Below, piece after piece: positions 1-9,728 of a DNA stretch of 64,000 nucleotides. The stretch is from Sporosarcina sp. (lineage in GTDB: Bacteria; Bacillota; Bacilli; Bacillales_A; Planococcaceae), in the NCBI GenBank assembly GCA_026169375.1, contig JAPFCR010000030.1, positions 96,759 through 160,758 of the forward strand, written 5' to 3'. A model generated the notes under the pieces. That model saw only the letters and a program-made list of their open reading frames with translations. It ran no database searches and was not told the origin of the DNA. Positions within the stretch are counted from its first letter, which is position 1. Each line of letters opens with the position of its first letter. The translations under genes were made by a program, and so were the position numbers.

Positions 1-2
1 AA

Positions 3-404
3 GAACTACTCGTTAGCACATTTGATCCGACATTCGCTGCCGCTTATGGTTTACCGAATAAACTAATCCATTATGTCATTATGATTTTGCTCACAATGGT
101 AACAGTCGCTTCCCTTCAAACGGTCGGCGTGATTTTAGTTGTTGCGATGTTAATTACCCCCGCCGCAACCGCCTATTTATTAACAAACAGGCTATGGTTC
201 ATGATTGTACTCGCTGCTTTATTCGGTGCAATTTCATCGATTATTGGGTTGTATTACAGTTTCGTTTACAATCTTCCGTCTGGCGCAGTGATTGTATTAG
301 TCGCGACAGCATTATTTCTACTCGCCTTCTTCTTTTCACCGAAACAAGGACTACTTTGGCGATCCGTCCGAACGAAAAAGAAAACAGTAACCATTCAAAA
401 GTAA
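3..404 (+). CDS. Metal (Zn/Mn) ABC transporter permease, C-terminal part (5' end outside window)
   Basis: Frame is open from base 3 into ORF 81..404; hydrophobic ABC-3 permease-like sequence 'VGVILVVAMLITPAATAYLL'; adjacent to a metal-binding lipoprotein gene. Confidence 0.85.
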   Translation, partial: ELLVSTFDPTFAAAYGLPNKLIHYVIMILLTMVTVASLQTVGVILVVAMLITPAATAYLLTNRLWFMIVLAALFGAISSIIGLYYSFVYNLPSGAVIVLVATALFLLAFFFSPKQGLLWRSVRTKKKTVTIQK

Positions 405-481
405 TTTTAAGCATTATGCGAGTTGGTCATTGCAAGCAACTATGACTGGCGCAATTATATAAAAAAAGGAGTTTTGTACAA

Positions 482-1441
482 ATGTTTAAAAATTTTTTAA
501 AAGCTGGGATTGTAACAATTCTAGCGACACTCTTCCTCGTTGCATGTGGTAACGATAACGAACAAGGCAACGAACCAACAGAGAATGATCAAGGAGACGC
601 TGATAAAATTCAAGTCGTTGCTACTTTCTCGATTATTCATGACATTATTAACGAACTGGGTGGAGATCTTGTTGATCTTCACAGTATGGTCCCGATTGGT
701 ACGGACCCACATGAATACGATCCTTTACCTGAAGACGTTAAAAAAGCAAACGATGCTGACGTTCTCTTTTACAATGGGTTAAATTTAGAAGGTGGGAAAG
801 CTGGCTGGTTCTTTAAACTCCTTGAAGATGCAAATGCAAGTGAAGAGCACGTTTTTGAACTTATGGAAGGTGTAGAACCGCTTTATTTATCAAGTGAAGA
901 TGGTGCTGAAAAAGAAGTTAATCCACACGCGTTTCTCGATCCAAATGTCGTCATTCAAATGACTGAAAATGCACGCGAAGCACTTATTAAAGTCGATGAA
1001 GAAAATAAAGAAACATATGAAAAAAATGCTGAAACTTTATTAGAGAAGCTTCGTAAGCTCGATGAAGAGTATGAAACAAAAATTAGCGAAATTCCTGAAG
1101 AACGTAGAGTCTTAGTAACGAGTGAGCGTGCTTATCAATATATGGCACAGCAATATGGTTTAGAAGAAGGTTTTATTTGGGAAATTGATACAGACGAAAA
1201 TGGAACGCCTGAGCAAATTACTTCGCTTGTGAAATTCGTTAAAGAAAAAAATGTTCCGGTTTTATTTTTAGAAACAAACGTCGACCCACGCCCGATGGAA
1301 ACAGTTTCCAATGAAACAGGTGTCGAAATCGGAGCAGAGCTGTTTTCCGATGAACTCGGAGAACCAGGTGAAGACGGCGGTACAGTAATCGAATTTTTAC
1401 AACATAATATTGATACGATTTACGAACATTTAAAAGAGTAA
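482..1441 (+). CDS. Metal ABC transporter substrate-binding lipoprotein (ZnuA/MntA/PsaA family)
   Basis: Lipobox FLVACGN; 'DPHEYDPLPEDVKKANDADVLFYNGLNLE' and 'NPHAFLDPN' family motifs. Confidence 0.93.
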   Translation: MFKNFLKAGIVTILATLFLVACGNDNEQGNEPTENDQGDADKIQVVATFSIIHDIINELGGDLVDLHSMVPIGTDPHEYDPLPEDVKKANDADVLFYNGLNLEGGKAGWFFKLLEDANASEEHVFELMEGVEPLYLSSEDGAEKEVNPHAFLDPNVVIQMTENAREALIKVDEENKETYEKNAETLLEKLRKLDEEYETKISEIPEERRVLVTSERAYQYMAQQYGLEEGFIWEIDTDENGTPEQITSLVKFVKEKNVPVLFLETNVDPRPMETVSNETGVEIGAELFSDELGEPGEDGGTVIEFLQHNIDTIYEHLKE

Positions 1442-1502
1442 TTTGTAACTATTCGCGAAAGTTCGTTTAGTTACTTCTCTCATATAAGTCTTTTCCTACA
1501 GA

Positions 1503-1548
1503 AATAACACTTCCCTTATTCATATTTGAATGATGGAAGTGTTATTTA
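1503..1548. terminator. Bidirectional terminator hairpin between converging genes
   Basis: AAATAACACTTCC...GGAAGTGTTATTT inverted repeat. Confidence 0.75.
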
Positions 1549-1553
1549 TATCG

Positions 1554-2384
1554 CTATAAATATATAAGAACCACTAAAACAACTGCTAGCACAAGCCGAT
1601 AAATCGCAAAAGGCATTAACTTTACTTTAGAAATTAAAGCGAGGAAAAAACGAATAGAGAGAAGCGCAAACACAAAAGCACTGACGAATCCTACAATGTA
1701 AAATGATAAATGATCCATCGTCATGTATTCCCAATTTTTGAGAACGGAAACGAGACTCGCCCCCATCATAATCGGGACCGCCATTATAAACGTAAAATCC
1801 GCCGCGGTCCGGTGATTCATCCCAAATAAGACACCACCTGAAATTGTAGCACCAGAACGAGAGAAACCCGGCCATAATGACAAGCACTGCACAATCCCTA
1901 CTGCGAATGCTTGCGGGTACGTAATTTGGTCTAATGTTTTCACCCTTGGGCGTTTTGGTCCTAATTTATCCGCCCCAATCATTAAAATAGCCCCGATAAT
2001 AAGTGCTGCAATGACCGTTTCAATACGAAATAAATAATCATCAATGTAATCTTTAAAAGCAAATCCCAACACAACAGCCGGTAACATCCCTACGAAGACA
2101 TGGAATAAATTAAATCGCTTATTCATTTTCTTCCCGTCTATTTTATACAAACCAACCAAACTCAATAATCGCTTCCAAAAAACAACAACAACCGCAAGAA
2201 TTGACCCAAGCTGTATGACTATTTTAAATGTATTCGCTGGGTACTTACCAAGAAACTCCTCAGATTTCAACCACATATCATCGACAATGATTAAATGACC
2301 CGTCGATGAAACAGGTGCGAACTCCGTCATTCCTTCTACAAAACCTAAAATGAATGCTTTCAGTAACTCGAACAAATCAATCAT
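1554..2384 (-). CDS. uppP: Undecaprenyl-diphosphatase (BacA/UppP)
   Basis: 'FVEGMTEFAPVSSTGHLII' and 'PGFSRSGATISGG' motifs. Confidence 0.94.
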   Translation of the reverse strand: MIDLFELLKAFILGFVEGMTEFAPVSSTGHLIIVDDMWLKSEEFLGKYPANTFKIVIQLGSILAVVVVFWKRLLSLVGLYKIDGKKMNKRFNLFHVFVGMLPAVVLGFAFKDYIDDYLFRIETVIAALIIGAILMIGADKLGPKRPRVKTLDQITYPQAFAVGIVQCLSLWPGFSRSGATISGGVLFGMNHRTAADFTFIMAVPIMMGASLVSVLKNWEYMTMDHLSFYIVGFVSAFVFALLSIRFFLALISKVKLMPFAIYRLVLAVVLVVLIYL

Positions 2385-2388
2385 TCAC

Positions 2389-3000
2389 TCAAGCCCTCTT
2401 TCCACGGAATTGAAAAGCGCGAAACATGAAACAAACCAGGACGATCCCGATTACAACATAAACAAAATTTGAATAAACATCCATATACGCTACAATCGAC
2501 TGCCAATTATCTGCAACTGCTACACCTATTGAAATGAGAATTGTATTCCATAATAAACTTCCAAGCGTTGTCAAAAATATAAACAACGGAAAATTCATTC
2601 CTGCCATCCCCGCTGGAATCGATATTAAACTCCTGACGAGTGGAACAAGTCGACAGAAAAAAACTGCCCACGGTCCATATTTATCAAACCATGCAGCTGC
2701 CCTTTGTACATCTTTCCGAGTAAGTCGCAAATACTTTCCCCAGCGATCTACCATTTTTTCAAGGCGACTTACATCTACAACCAATCCGATGCTATATAAA
2801 ATCATCGCACCTACAACCGACCCTATCGTCGCAGCAAGAATAATGCCGAGAACTGTCACATTCGAATAGGTTGTCATAAAACCACCGAATGTTAATATGA
2901 CTTCTGATGGGATTGGCGGAAATATATTTTCAAACATAATTAACAATAAAACACCGATATAACCAAATTCACTCATAAACTCTGTAATCCAAATTTCCAC
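2389..3000 (-). CDS. DedA family membrane protein
   Basis: 'FENIFPPIPSEVIL' and 'FFCRLVPLVRSLISIPAGMAGM' motifs. Confidence 0.92.
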   Translation of the reverse strand: MEIWITEFMSEFGYIGVLLLIMFENIFPPIPSEVILTFGGFMTTYSNVTVLGIILAATIGSVVGAMILYSIGLVVDVSRLEKMVDRWGKYLRLTRKDVQRAAAWFDKYGPWAVFFCRLVPLVRSLISIPAGMAGMNFPLFIFLTTLGSLLWNTILISIGVAVADNWQSIVAYMDVYSNFVYVVIGIVLVCFMFRAFQFRGKRA

Positions 3001-3136
3001 GAAGTCCCTCCGATATGCTCTTTTTCTACAATGGATAAGACGTTTTATATACGATAATGGTTCTTACGACAAGTCTATGAAATGAAACGACTGAATATCA
3101 TTGTTTATTCGATTTTTATCATTTGCTCATCGGAGT

Positions 3137-3250
3137 TGTGGATAAGTACCTGTTTTTGATAGTTATCCACATTATAAGTGCATAACTTCCTATAATTGTG
3201 AATGCTTTTCTGAAAAGTCCATCATTTCAATACTATTTTATTGTGGATAA
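3137..3250. promoter_or_regulatory. Cluster of three perfect DnaA boxes (TTATCCACA)
   Basis: TGTGGATAA at 3137-3145, TTATCCACA at 3163-3171, TGTGGATAA at 3242-3250. Confidence 0.7.
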
Positions 3251-3448
3251 CTAGTTACCCTATGAAATTTCCATTCTTTTGTATAGACTTTCTTTCTCAT
3301 TAATTTAATATGCGTTTCTTTCTTCTTTTTAAGTTGGACTGAGTTCACTTCAGCCTAAAGTCTGAGAACCAATTCAACTTCTCGACCGTTTTGCAGAATG
3401 ACGAAAGCCGATAAACTAAAGATACAAATAAAAAAGGAGGAACAACAA

Positions 3449-3811
3449 ATGAAAAAACTTGGTTTAGTTTTTATTGGCATTATCGCTGGAATCATTGCCG
3501 TTTCAAATTTAGGTTCTATTATAGGGCTCATCATTTCTGCCCTGATCGCATATGCGGGGATTTATTACTATAGAAAGAGTGAGTCTACTTTACTCAAATT
3601 GTTCTGGGGAGGTGTAATTGTTATTGGATTGATCACAGCGATTTCAAATGTCCCAGCATTTGTCGGCATTGTAGCTGCTATCGGTGTTTATTACGTTTGG
3701 AAATCGTGGAATAAAGAACAAGACGACAACATAATCGAACACCAACCATCGAATGATCCTTTTGTTAATTTTGAAAGACAATGGGATGAGCTAAACCGAA
3801 ACAACGGTTAA
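3449..3811 (+). CDS. Small membrane protein of the lmo0954/LiaI-like type, first gene of a lia-like operon
   Basis: AAAGGAGG SD before ATG at 3449 (ORF track start 3398 is longer); hydrophobic; followed by PspA. Confidence 0.75.
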   Translation: MKKLGLVFIGIIAGIIAVSNLGSIIGLIISALIAYAGIYYYRKSESTLLKLFWGGVIVIGLITAISNVPAFVGIVAAIGVYYVWKSWNKEQDDNIIEHQPSNDPFVNFERQWDELNRNNG

Positions 3812-3925
3812 TTGCTTCACGATAGAGGTTTAAAGAAATTCAATCAAAATTATTTCTGGCTTTTCATATTAACCTATTATATAGAAGGTATTTTTTCAAC
3901 CACAACAAATTAGGAGGAATATATA

Positions 3926-4564
3926 ATGCAATCACTATGGAATCGTTTAAAATATTCAATGCAGGCCGATTTACATGATTTATTCGACAAAAAGGACAGT
4001 AAAAATCCAATAGCAATGTTGAACCAGTACGTTCGCGAGGCGGAAAAAGAAACGGAAGCTGTTGGAAAGCTGCTAGAACGTCAAGGTAAGTTAAAAACAG
4101 AGTTGGGAAAAGAATTGAAAGAAGCACAAATGATGGCTGAAAAACGTCGCCACCAGCTTACTTTGGCAAAAGACACTGAAATAGCAGACTTAATTACTTT
4201 TGCGGAAGCTGAAGTCGATGCTTACGAAACAAGAGCTGATCAATTAACGGATAATATTCAGGAAACAATCCAAGAACTTCTTTCTTTGGAACAAAAATTT
4301 GAAGCAATGAAACATAAAATTAAAGATATGAAAGTACGACAGCTCTCCTTGATGGGGAAAGAGAATGTCTTACGAGCTAATCGTCGCATGGATCAAGTGA
4401 TCATTCCCGAACAAGCAAAACAAAGCTTATCTACATTCGATGAGATGCAACAATATGTAGAAAATCTTGGCGGAAAAATCGATCGAGATTACGAAATCTC
4501 ATCTATGGAGCGCCGCTTAGAAGCATTAGAAATAACTGCTGAAAAAGAATCTAAAATTGTGTAA
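3926..4564 (+). CDS. liaH: PspA/IM30 family protein (LiaH-like)
   Basis: Coiled-coil PspA sequence 'DPIAML/NPIAMLNQYVREAEKE...'; followed by liaF/liaS/liaR homologues. Confidence 0.88.
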   Translation: MQSLWNRLKYSMQADLHDLFDKKDSKNPIAMLNQYVREAEKETEAVGKLLERQGKLKTELGKELKEAQMMAEKRRHQLTLAKDTEIADLITFAEAEVDAYETRADQLTDNIQETIQELLSLEQKFEAMKHKIKDMKVRQLSLMGKENVLRANRRMDQVIIPEQAKQSLSTFDEMQQYVENLGGKIDRDYEISSMERRLEALEITAEKESKIV

Positions 4565-4579
4565 ACTAATAAAGAGTAG

Positions 4580-4606
4580 CTAGGAAGGAGAGTATTTCCT
4601 TCCTAG
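4580..4606 (+). terminator. Hairpin between liaH-like and liaF-like genes (possible attenuator or processing site)
   Basis: CTAGGAAGGA...TCCTTCCTAG, 10-bp perfect stem; weak U tract. Confidence 0.5.
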
Positions 4607-4695
4607 TATGATTTTCTACAAAGACTCGAGATGAGAGTTCGACCACCTATTATTATGAGACAAAATAATCTGACACAGAGAAGGGAGTTTATAAA

Positions 4696-5397
4696 ATGAA
4701 AAAATATGATACGAATAAAATTGCTTTTTTAGCGTTAGTATTTCTACTTCTTATTTTTATTGAAGCCTTTTTCTTTAAAAACGGAAATATTATAAACGTC
4801 CTTCTCGGTGCCGGACTTCTTTATTATGGAACTCGACAACGTTCGAAATGGACGTTTATTGCTGGGTTGTTTTTTATTTTTATTGCTTTATTTAGTCTGT
4901 GGAGCTTACGTTTATTCATTTTTGGCGTTTTACTATATGTTTTAATAAAATTATGGAACGGTGTCTCTTCCGAAGAAATTATGCGGCCCATTCGCGAATT
5001 TCAAAGAGAAACGCCAAATGGGATTTGGAAAAATAAATTATTTTCGATTCAATCATCCCCCTTTTCCTCTTATGAATGGGAAGATATTCATATTCAAGGA
5101 TTATTTGGAGATGTTCAAATTGATGTAACAGAAACAGTGCTTCCAAAAGGGACTTCTCTCATTTCAATTCGCCAAGGAATCGGGAAAATAAAAATTGAAC
5201 TCCCTTATGAAATTCCAGTGCGCATTCACTATACAACCTTACTTGGTGAAGCAAAGTTATTTAATATAGAGAAAAAAAGACTCATGAATGAATTCCTTCA
5301 TATGAAAGACGGCTATCATGATGACATTACGAACAGCCCTGAACTCATTATTACGATTGCTACCTGGGCCGGAGATGTGGAGGTTGTTCGAAAATGA
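4696..5397 (+). CDS. liaF: LiaF-like membrane protein (cell wall-active antibiotic response)
   Basis: N-terminal TM helices, C-terminal 'GDVQIDVTETVLPKGTSLISIRQGIGKIKIELPYEI'; gene order. Confidence 0.85.
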   Translation: MKKYDTNKIAFLALVFLLLIFIEAFFFKNGNIINVLLGAGLLYYGTRQRSKWTFIAGLFFIFIALFSLWSLRLFIFGVLLYVLIKLWNGVSSEEIMRPIREFQRETPNGIWKNKLFSIQSSPFSSYEWEDIHIQGLFGDVQIDVTETVLPKGTSLISIRQGIGKIKIELPYEIPVRIHYTTLLGEAKLFNIEKKRLMNEFLHMKDGYHDDITNSPELIITIATWAGDVEVVRK

Positions 5398-6422
5398 AAA
5401 ACATTATAAGAAGGGGTTTCTTCCTTACATTTTTACTAATCGTCCTTGTTGCTGGATACACATACTTTTTATTTGATTTACCTTTAAAAGAAAGTTGGAT
5501 TGCTTTTTATCAACTGCAAATTGCTGATATTCCACTTGGTCTATGGATTTTAACAACATCGGCTATAATCGGTTTTGGTGTTGCGGTTTGGATACAGTCC
5601 ATCGGTCGAACGCAAAATCAAGTAATCGAACGACATATTAATGAACTTGTTGAGACAGAAAGCACACCAGCAGCTATTAAAAACGTACCTACCCGTGTCG
5701 AGAAGGCACTTCAGAGCGTATCAACTGTTTTAATTACACAACGAAATAGTTTGAAAAAGATTACCGACGAAAAAGCAGAAACTCAAGATAAGCTTATACA
5801 AGAACGTGTTGTTGAAGAGCGACAACGACTTGCTCGTGAACTGCATGATTCCGTTTCACAACAACTATTCGCTGCGTCGATGCTGATTTCTGCAATAAAT
5901 GAAAGTAATGAATCTAATAGAAATTCAAAAACATTACATCAGATTGAAAAAATCGTTCAACAAGCACAACTTGAAATGCGTGCTCTTCTTCTACATTTAC
6001 GGCCTGCCGCATTAAATAATAAATCGATGGCAGAAGGACTAGAAGATCTATTAATCGAGTTAAAAGAAAAAGTTTACTTTAAGATTCAATATCGTTTAGA
6101 AGAAGTCGCTCTTTCTAAAGGTGCAGAAGATCATTTATTCCGTATTGCACAAGAAACACTTTCAAATACATTACGCCATGCACAAGCAACCGAAGTCGAA
6201 GTTCTTTTCGTTGAACGTGATAGCCTTGCTATTTTGCGCATTCAAGATAATGGCATTGGCTTTAAACAAACAGATGAAAAAACAGGCTCTTATGGTTTAC
6301 AAAACGTTAAAGAAAGAGCCATTGAGATCGGGGCTACCTGCAAAATCGTTTCAGTTTCATCGCAAGGCACAATCGTTGAAGTAAAGCTACCTGTAGAGAA
6401 AGAGGTTGAAGTGAATGATTAA
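5394..6422 (+). CDS. liaS: Sensor histidine kinase, NarL/LiaS type (HisKA_3)
   Basis: '[19 protein letters not shown]' HisKA_3 motif, HATPase 'DNGIGF', 4-nt overlap with liaF. Confidence 0.9.
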   Translation: MKNIIRRGFFLTFLLIVLVAGYTYFLFDLPLKESWIAFYQLQIADIPLGLWILTTSAIIGFGVAVWIQSIGRTQNQVIERHINELVETESTPAAIKNVPTRVEKALQSVSTVLITQRNSLKKITDEKAETQDKLIQERVVEERQRLARELHDSVSQQLFAASMLISAINESNESNRNSKTLHQIEKIVQQAQLEMRALLLHLRPAALNNKSMAEGLEDLLIELKEKVYFKIQYRLEEVALSKGAEDHLFRIAQETLSNTLRHAQATEVEVLFVERDSLAILRIQDNGIGFKQTDEKTGSYGLQNVKERAIEIGATCKIVSVSSQGTIVEVKLPVEKEVEVND

Positions 6423-7047
6423 TATTTTATTGGTTGATGATCATGAAATGGTACGAATTGGTGTTTCTGCTTATTTACAAACCCAGTCGGATATGAAAAT
6501 AGTCGGAGAAGCATCAAATGGAAAAGAAGCAGTCGAAAAAGCACTTGAACTAAGACCCGACATTATTTTAATGGATATGGTTATGCCCGAAATGAATGGC
6601 GCCGAAGCAACCGCCGCTATTATTGAAAAGTGGCCAGAAGCAAAAATCGTCATTGTCACAAGCTTTTTAGATGACGATAAAGTTTATCCTGCCCTAGAAG
6701 CAGGTGCGATTAGTTATATTTTAAAAACATCGAATGCGAAAAGAATTGCGGAGGCGATTCGTGAAACCGTAAAAGGACAGACTGTTTTAGAACCTGAAGT
6801 CACGACGAAAATGATGCAACGAATGCGTACTGGAAGCGAAACTTTCCCTCATGACGAGCTGACCGAGCGTGAATTAGAAGTACTCCTGCTGATGGCGAAA
6901 GGAAAATCAAACCAAGAAATCGCTGATGATTTATTCATCGCACTAAAAACGGTGAAAACGCATGTGAGCAATGTGTTGTCAAAATTAGAGGTACAAGATA
7001 GAACACAAGCGGTCATTTATGCGTTTAGGCATGAGTTGGTGGAATAA
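6415..7047 (+). CDS. liaR: Response regulator, NarL/LuxR family (LiaR)
   Basis: Receiver '[13 protein letters not shown]', HTH '[43 protein letters not shown]'. Confidence 0.92.
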   Translation: MINILLVDDHEMVRIGVSAYLQTQSDMKIVGEASNGKEAVEKALELRPDIILMDMVMPEMNGAEATAAIIEKWPEAKIVIVTSFLDDDKVYPALEAGAISYILKTSNAKRIAEAIRETVKGQTVLEPEVTTKMMQRMRTGSETFPHDELTERELEVLLLMAKGKSNQEIADDLFIALKTVKTHVSNVLSKLEVQDRTQAVIYAFRHELVE

Positions 7048-7059
7048 CCTTTCTACACA

Positions 7060-7102
7060 AAAAAGCGATGCAGTATGATTTCACTCATACGACATCGCTT
7101 TT
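7060..7102. terminator. Bidirectional terminator
   Basis: AAAAGCGATG...CATCGCTTTT inverted repeat with inner TATGA/TCATA. Confidence 0.75.
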
Positions 7103-7108
7103 CCCTTC

Positions 7109-7315
7109 TTACTCTTTATCTTTATTTTGTCCAAATGCCGATTGTTCATCTATTCCTTCATCTTCTTTACCTTCATTTTCACGAAATGTCTTCGTTGCGT
7201 TCGACTCAGCTGGGTCAGATAATGGTAATTCTCCATTGTCTTTTCCGTATTTATCTACATTTGGATCATAATCTTTTTCATTTGGATAGTTTTCATGTTT
7301 TTTAGTCATGGTCAT
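7109..7315 (-). CDS. Small hydrophilic acidic protein, unknown function
   Basis: 68-aa ORF followed by the terminator at 7060-7102; no competing ORF of better quality. Confidence 0.6.
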   Translation of the reverse strand: MTMTKKHENYPNEKDYDPNVDKYGKDNGELPLSDPAESNATKTFRENEGKEDEGIDEQSAFGQNKDKE

Positions 7316-7362
7316 CTCTCCTTCTTACCTATACCCTACCCTTTTGCCAAAATCCTAACCCT

Positions 7363-9549
7363 TCAAGAAACAGGTAATTCCACCGTCACTTTAAATAAAT
7401 CCCCGTCAATGTCTATCTTCATTTCTCCGCCGTGCATATCAACAATCGACTGCGCAATGGCAAGACCAAGACCTGAACCATCCGTATGGCGTGATGTATC
7501 GGCTCTTTTGAAACGCTCGAATAACTCATCACTATTTTCACTTAGTTCATATTTTGAGATGTTTTTCACAATGAATTGCGCTCGGTTCCCTACTTGGTCA
7601 AGATTGATATAAACGCGCGTCCCCACCATCGAATACTTTAATGCATTGACGATTAAATTATCTAATACACGCCACCACTTTTGACCGTCTACACTCGCAA
7701 TAAGTGCTTTTTCTGGCAATTGAATACGAAAATCTAAAGATGAATTAGAAATCTCTTCTTCATGTTCTGCAAGTGCTTGCTGAAGAAGTTGTGTCAAATT
7801 GACTTGGTTTTTGTGAAGTTCCAAATTGCCACTCGCCATTTTCGACACTTCAAATAAATCTTCAATTAATGTTTTCAAACGGGCAGATTTTTTATCGAGA
7901 ATATCGACATATTTCAAACGGTCTTCTTCAGGTAAATCTTTTGCTTTTAATAAATCAGTATACGTAATTATCGATGTGAGCGGCGTTCTTAGATCATGAC
8001 TGACATTCGTAATAAGCTCCGTTTTGAGTCTTTCACTTTTTGCTTGTTCATTCATGGAAATTTGAACACCTTCACGTAATCGATTCAAATTCTCGGCATG
8101 TTTCGCAAGGGGCGATTTCCCTTTTGCTTTAATATCCTCATATAACATACCATTTGCCATCTTTTCAGCAGATACCAAAATTCGGTTTAAATAAGCGGCC
8201 CTTCTGGCGAACAAGAAAAGCGCTGGCAATCCTAAAAGCATAACGGCCGGGAAATAAATGACAAGTGCGAATGGTTGAACAATGACTACTGCAAAACCAA
8301 TTCCTGCGAGGAAAAATCCAATGAGTAAAATAAAAAATTGAATCCCTAATGTACGATTTAAAAACATATCGCGGATCGCTTTTAAAAATTGCACGGCATA
8401 GCTTTTTGCCAAATCTTCTTCAAACCGTCCTACAACCTTCCAACGCTCTACAAAAAAGACAAGTTGAATTGTCAGCCACATAACTCCGACTGTTAACGCA
8501 ATCAACGAAAACAATTGGCGAGACCAAGCCCCACGGTAAACATCATTATAGTAAAAATAGGAGGTTGCATTCGGAATCATCATTTCAACAACGATAAACA
8601 AAGCAACAATGAAGATCAATACTTTCATATCAACTTTTAACGTCTCATAACGTGCGAGTAAATGACTATCTATGATCCATTCTTTTCTAAATCGCAGCTT
8701 TGTAAACAATAAAATAAGCGCCACAATCGATAAAACCCATAATGTATAATTACGGTACTTTTTATAATTATATTGCTTTAAATGATTATTGAAGTGACTG
8801 GCTTCCATTGCTTTTTCCGATACGACGACTCTCCCTGTAAATTCCCGTATTGGATTTTGAATTTCTGAAAGATTCACTTCATATTGAGATACTGCCGCGT
8901 CCCAAGTCGTCTCATCTTCGCCACTCATTGAAGAACGCGCTTTCAAAGGGGATTCTTCATCAAACTTTTTCTCGTAAAATGTTGAGACATCTACTTCTCC
9001 CCGTGAAAATGTTTCACCTGTTTTTATATCAGTTAATTCATAAGCGACTGGAAAGGAACTCCAAGAACGCTGCTGTGTATTGGCGATAAACTCTTTTAAT
9101 GCTGCCACTTTCTCAGCTATGATTTTTTCTTTTACATGTTCATCACTTTCAAAATTCAATTCAACGTCTTCTATTTTTTGATCACGTTCTTTAATTAGTG
9201 ACTCTTTCACCCGATCATTTCCAGCTTCTTCAGCTTCCCAAATTTGATCTTCATACTGATCTTGGATATTTTGAATTTGTTCGGAAAGGTAACCATAACG
9301 CATACGATGTTCTTCGATTTCATCTGCTGTTACAATTAACTTTTTCTTTGCTTCCTCTAATTCGATTGGGTTTAAAACTGTTGCGCCAAGTGTATTATAA
9401 AAACCTTCCATTTCTTGTTGGAATTGATAGGTATCTACGTATCTTTTCCCAACCATTTCAGGTGCTAATCGAATTGCGGATGGAATCGCGATGAGAATAA
9501 GGGCAACAAGCATTGACCAAATGACGATTTTATATGATTGTTTTTTCAT
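7363..9549 (-). CDS. Large multi-TM sensor histidine kinase (HisKA/HATPase_c)
   Basis: 'LITNVSHDLRTPLTSIITYTDLLKA' H-box, 'RRADTSRHTDGSGLGLAIAQSIVDMHGG' G-box region; multiple TM helices. Confidence 0.93.
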   Translation of the reverse strand: MKKQSYKIVIWSMLVALILIAIPSAIRLAPEMVGKRYVDTYQFQQEMEGFYNTLGATVLNPIELEEAKKKLIVTADEIEEHRMRYGYLSEQIQNIQDQYEDQIWEAEEAGNDRVKESLIKERDQKIEDVELNFESDEHVKEKIIAEKVAALKEFIANTQQRSWSSFPVAYELTDIKTGETFSRGEVDVSTFYEKKFDEESPLKARSSMSGEDETTWDAAVSQYEVNLSEIQNPIREFTGRVVVSEKAMEASHFNNHLKQYNYKKYRNYTLWVLSIVALILLFTKLRFRKEWIIDSHLLARYETLKVDMKVLIFIVALFIVVEMMIPNATSYFYYNDVYRGAWSRQLFSLIALTVGVMWLTIQLVFFVERWKVVGRFEEDLAKSYAVQFLKAIRDMFLNRTLGIQFFILLIGFFLAGIGFAVVIVQPFALVIYFPAVMLLGLPALFLFARRAAYLNRILVSAEKMANGMLYEDIKAKGKSPLAKHAENLNRLREGVQISMNEQAKSERLKTELITNVSHDLRTPLTSIITYTDLLKAKDLPEEDRLKYVDILDKKSARLKTLIEDLFEVSKMASGNLELHKNQVNLTQLLQQALAEHEEEISNSSLDFRIQLPEKALIASVDGQKWWRVLDNLIVNALKYSMVGTRVYINLDQVGNRAQFIVKNISKYELSENSDELFERFKRADTSRHTDGSGLGLAIAQSIVDMHGGEMKIDIDGDLFKVTVELPVS

Positions 9550-9728
9550 TAAGCTGTATTCCCTTCTATAATTCTTGCGATTAAACTAAGCATTTGTGTG
9601 GAGCGTTCCCAACCGTTTTCAATCACTAACATTACGACTGAAAAGCAATAACTAATACTTGCAAGCGCAATGAGGATTGCTAGGATTGACCAAACGATTG
9701 ACAAGTCATTTTTCGATTTTGTATCCAA
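9549..9728 (-). CDS. 59-aa single-TM small protein encoded between response regulator and kinase (TTG start), not in ORF track
   Basis: Translation LDTKSKNDLSIVWSILAILIALASISYCFSVVMLVIENGWERSTQMLSLIARIIEGNTA*; 23-nt overlap with RR 3' end; TAATG overlap with HK start; AAAGGTGG SD-like sequence upstream. Confidence 0.65.
   Translation of the reverse strand: MDTKSKNDLSIVWSILAILIALASISYCFSVVMLVIENGWERSTQMLSLIARIIEGNTA

Noticed and set aside
3330-3397. Possible LiaR operator upstream of the lia-like operon (GGACTGAG...AAGTCTGAG)
   Set aside because: Only loose symmetry; cannot be matched confidently to a LiaR consensus without alignment.
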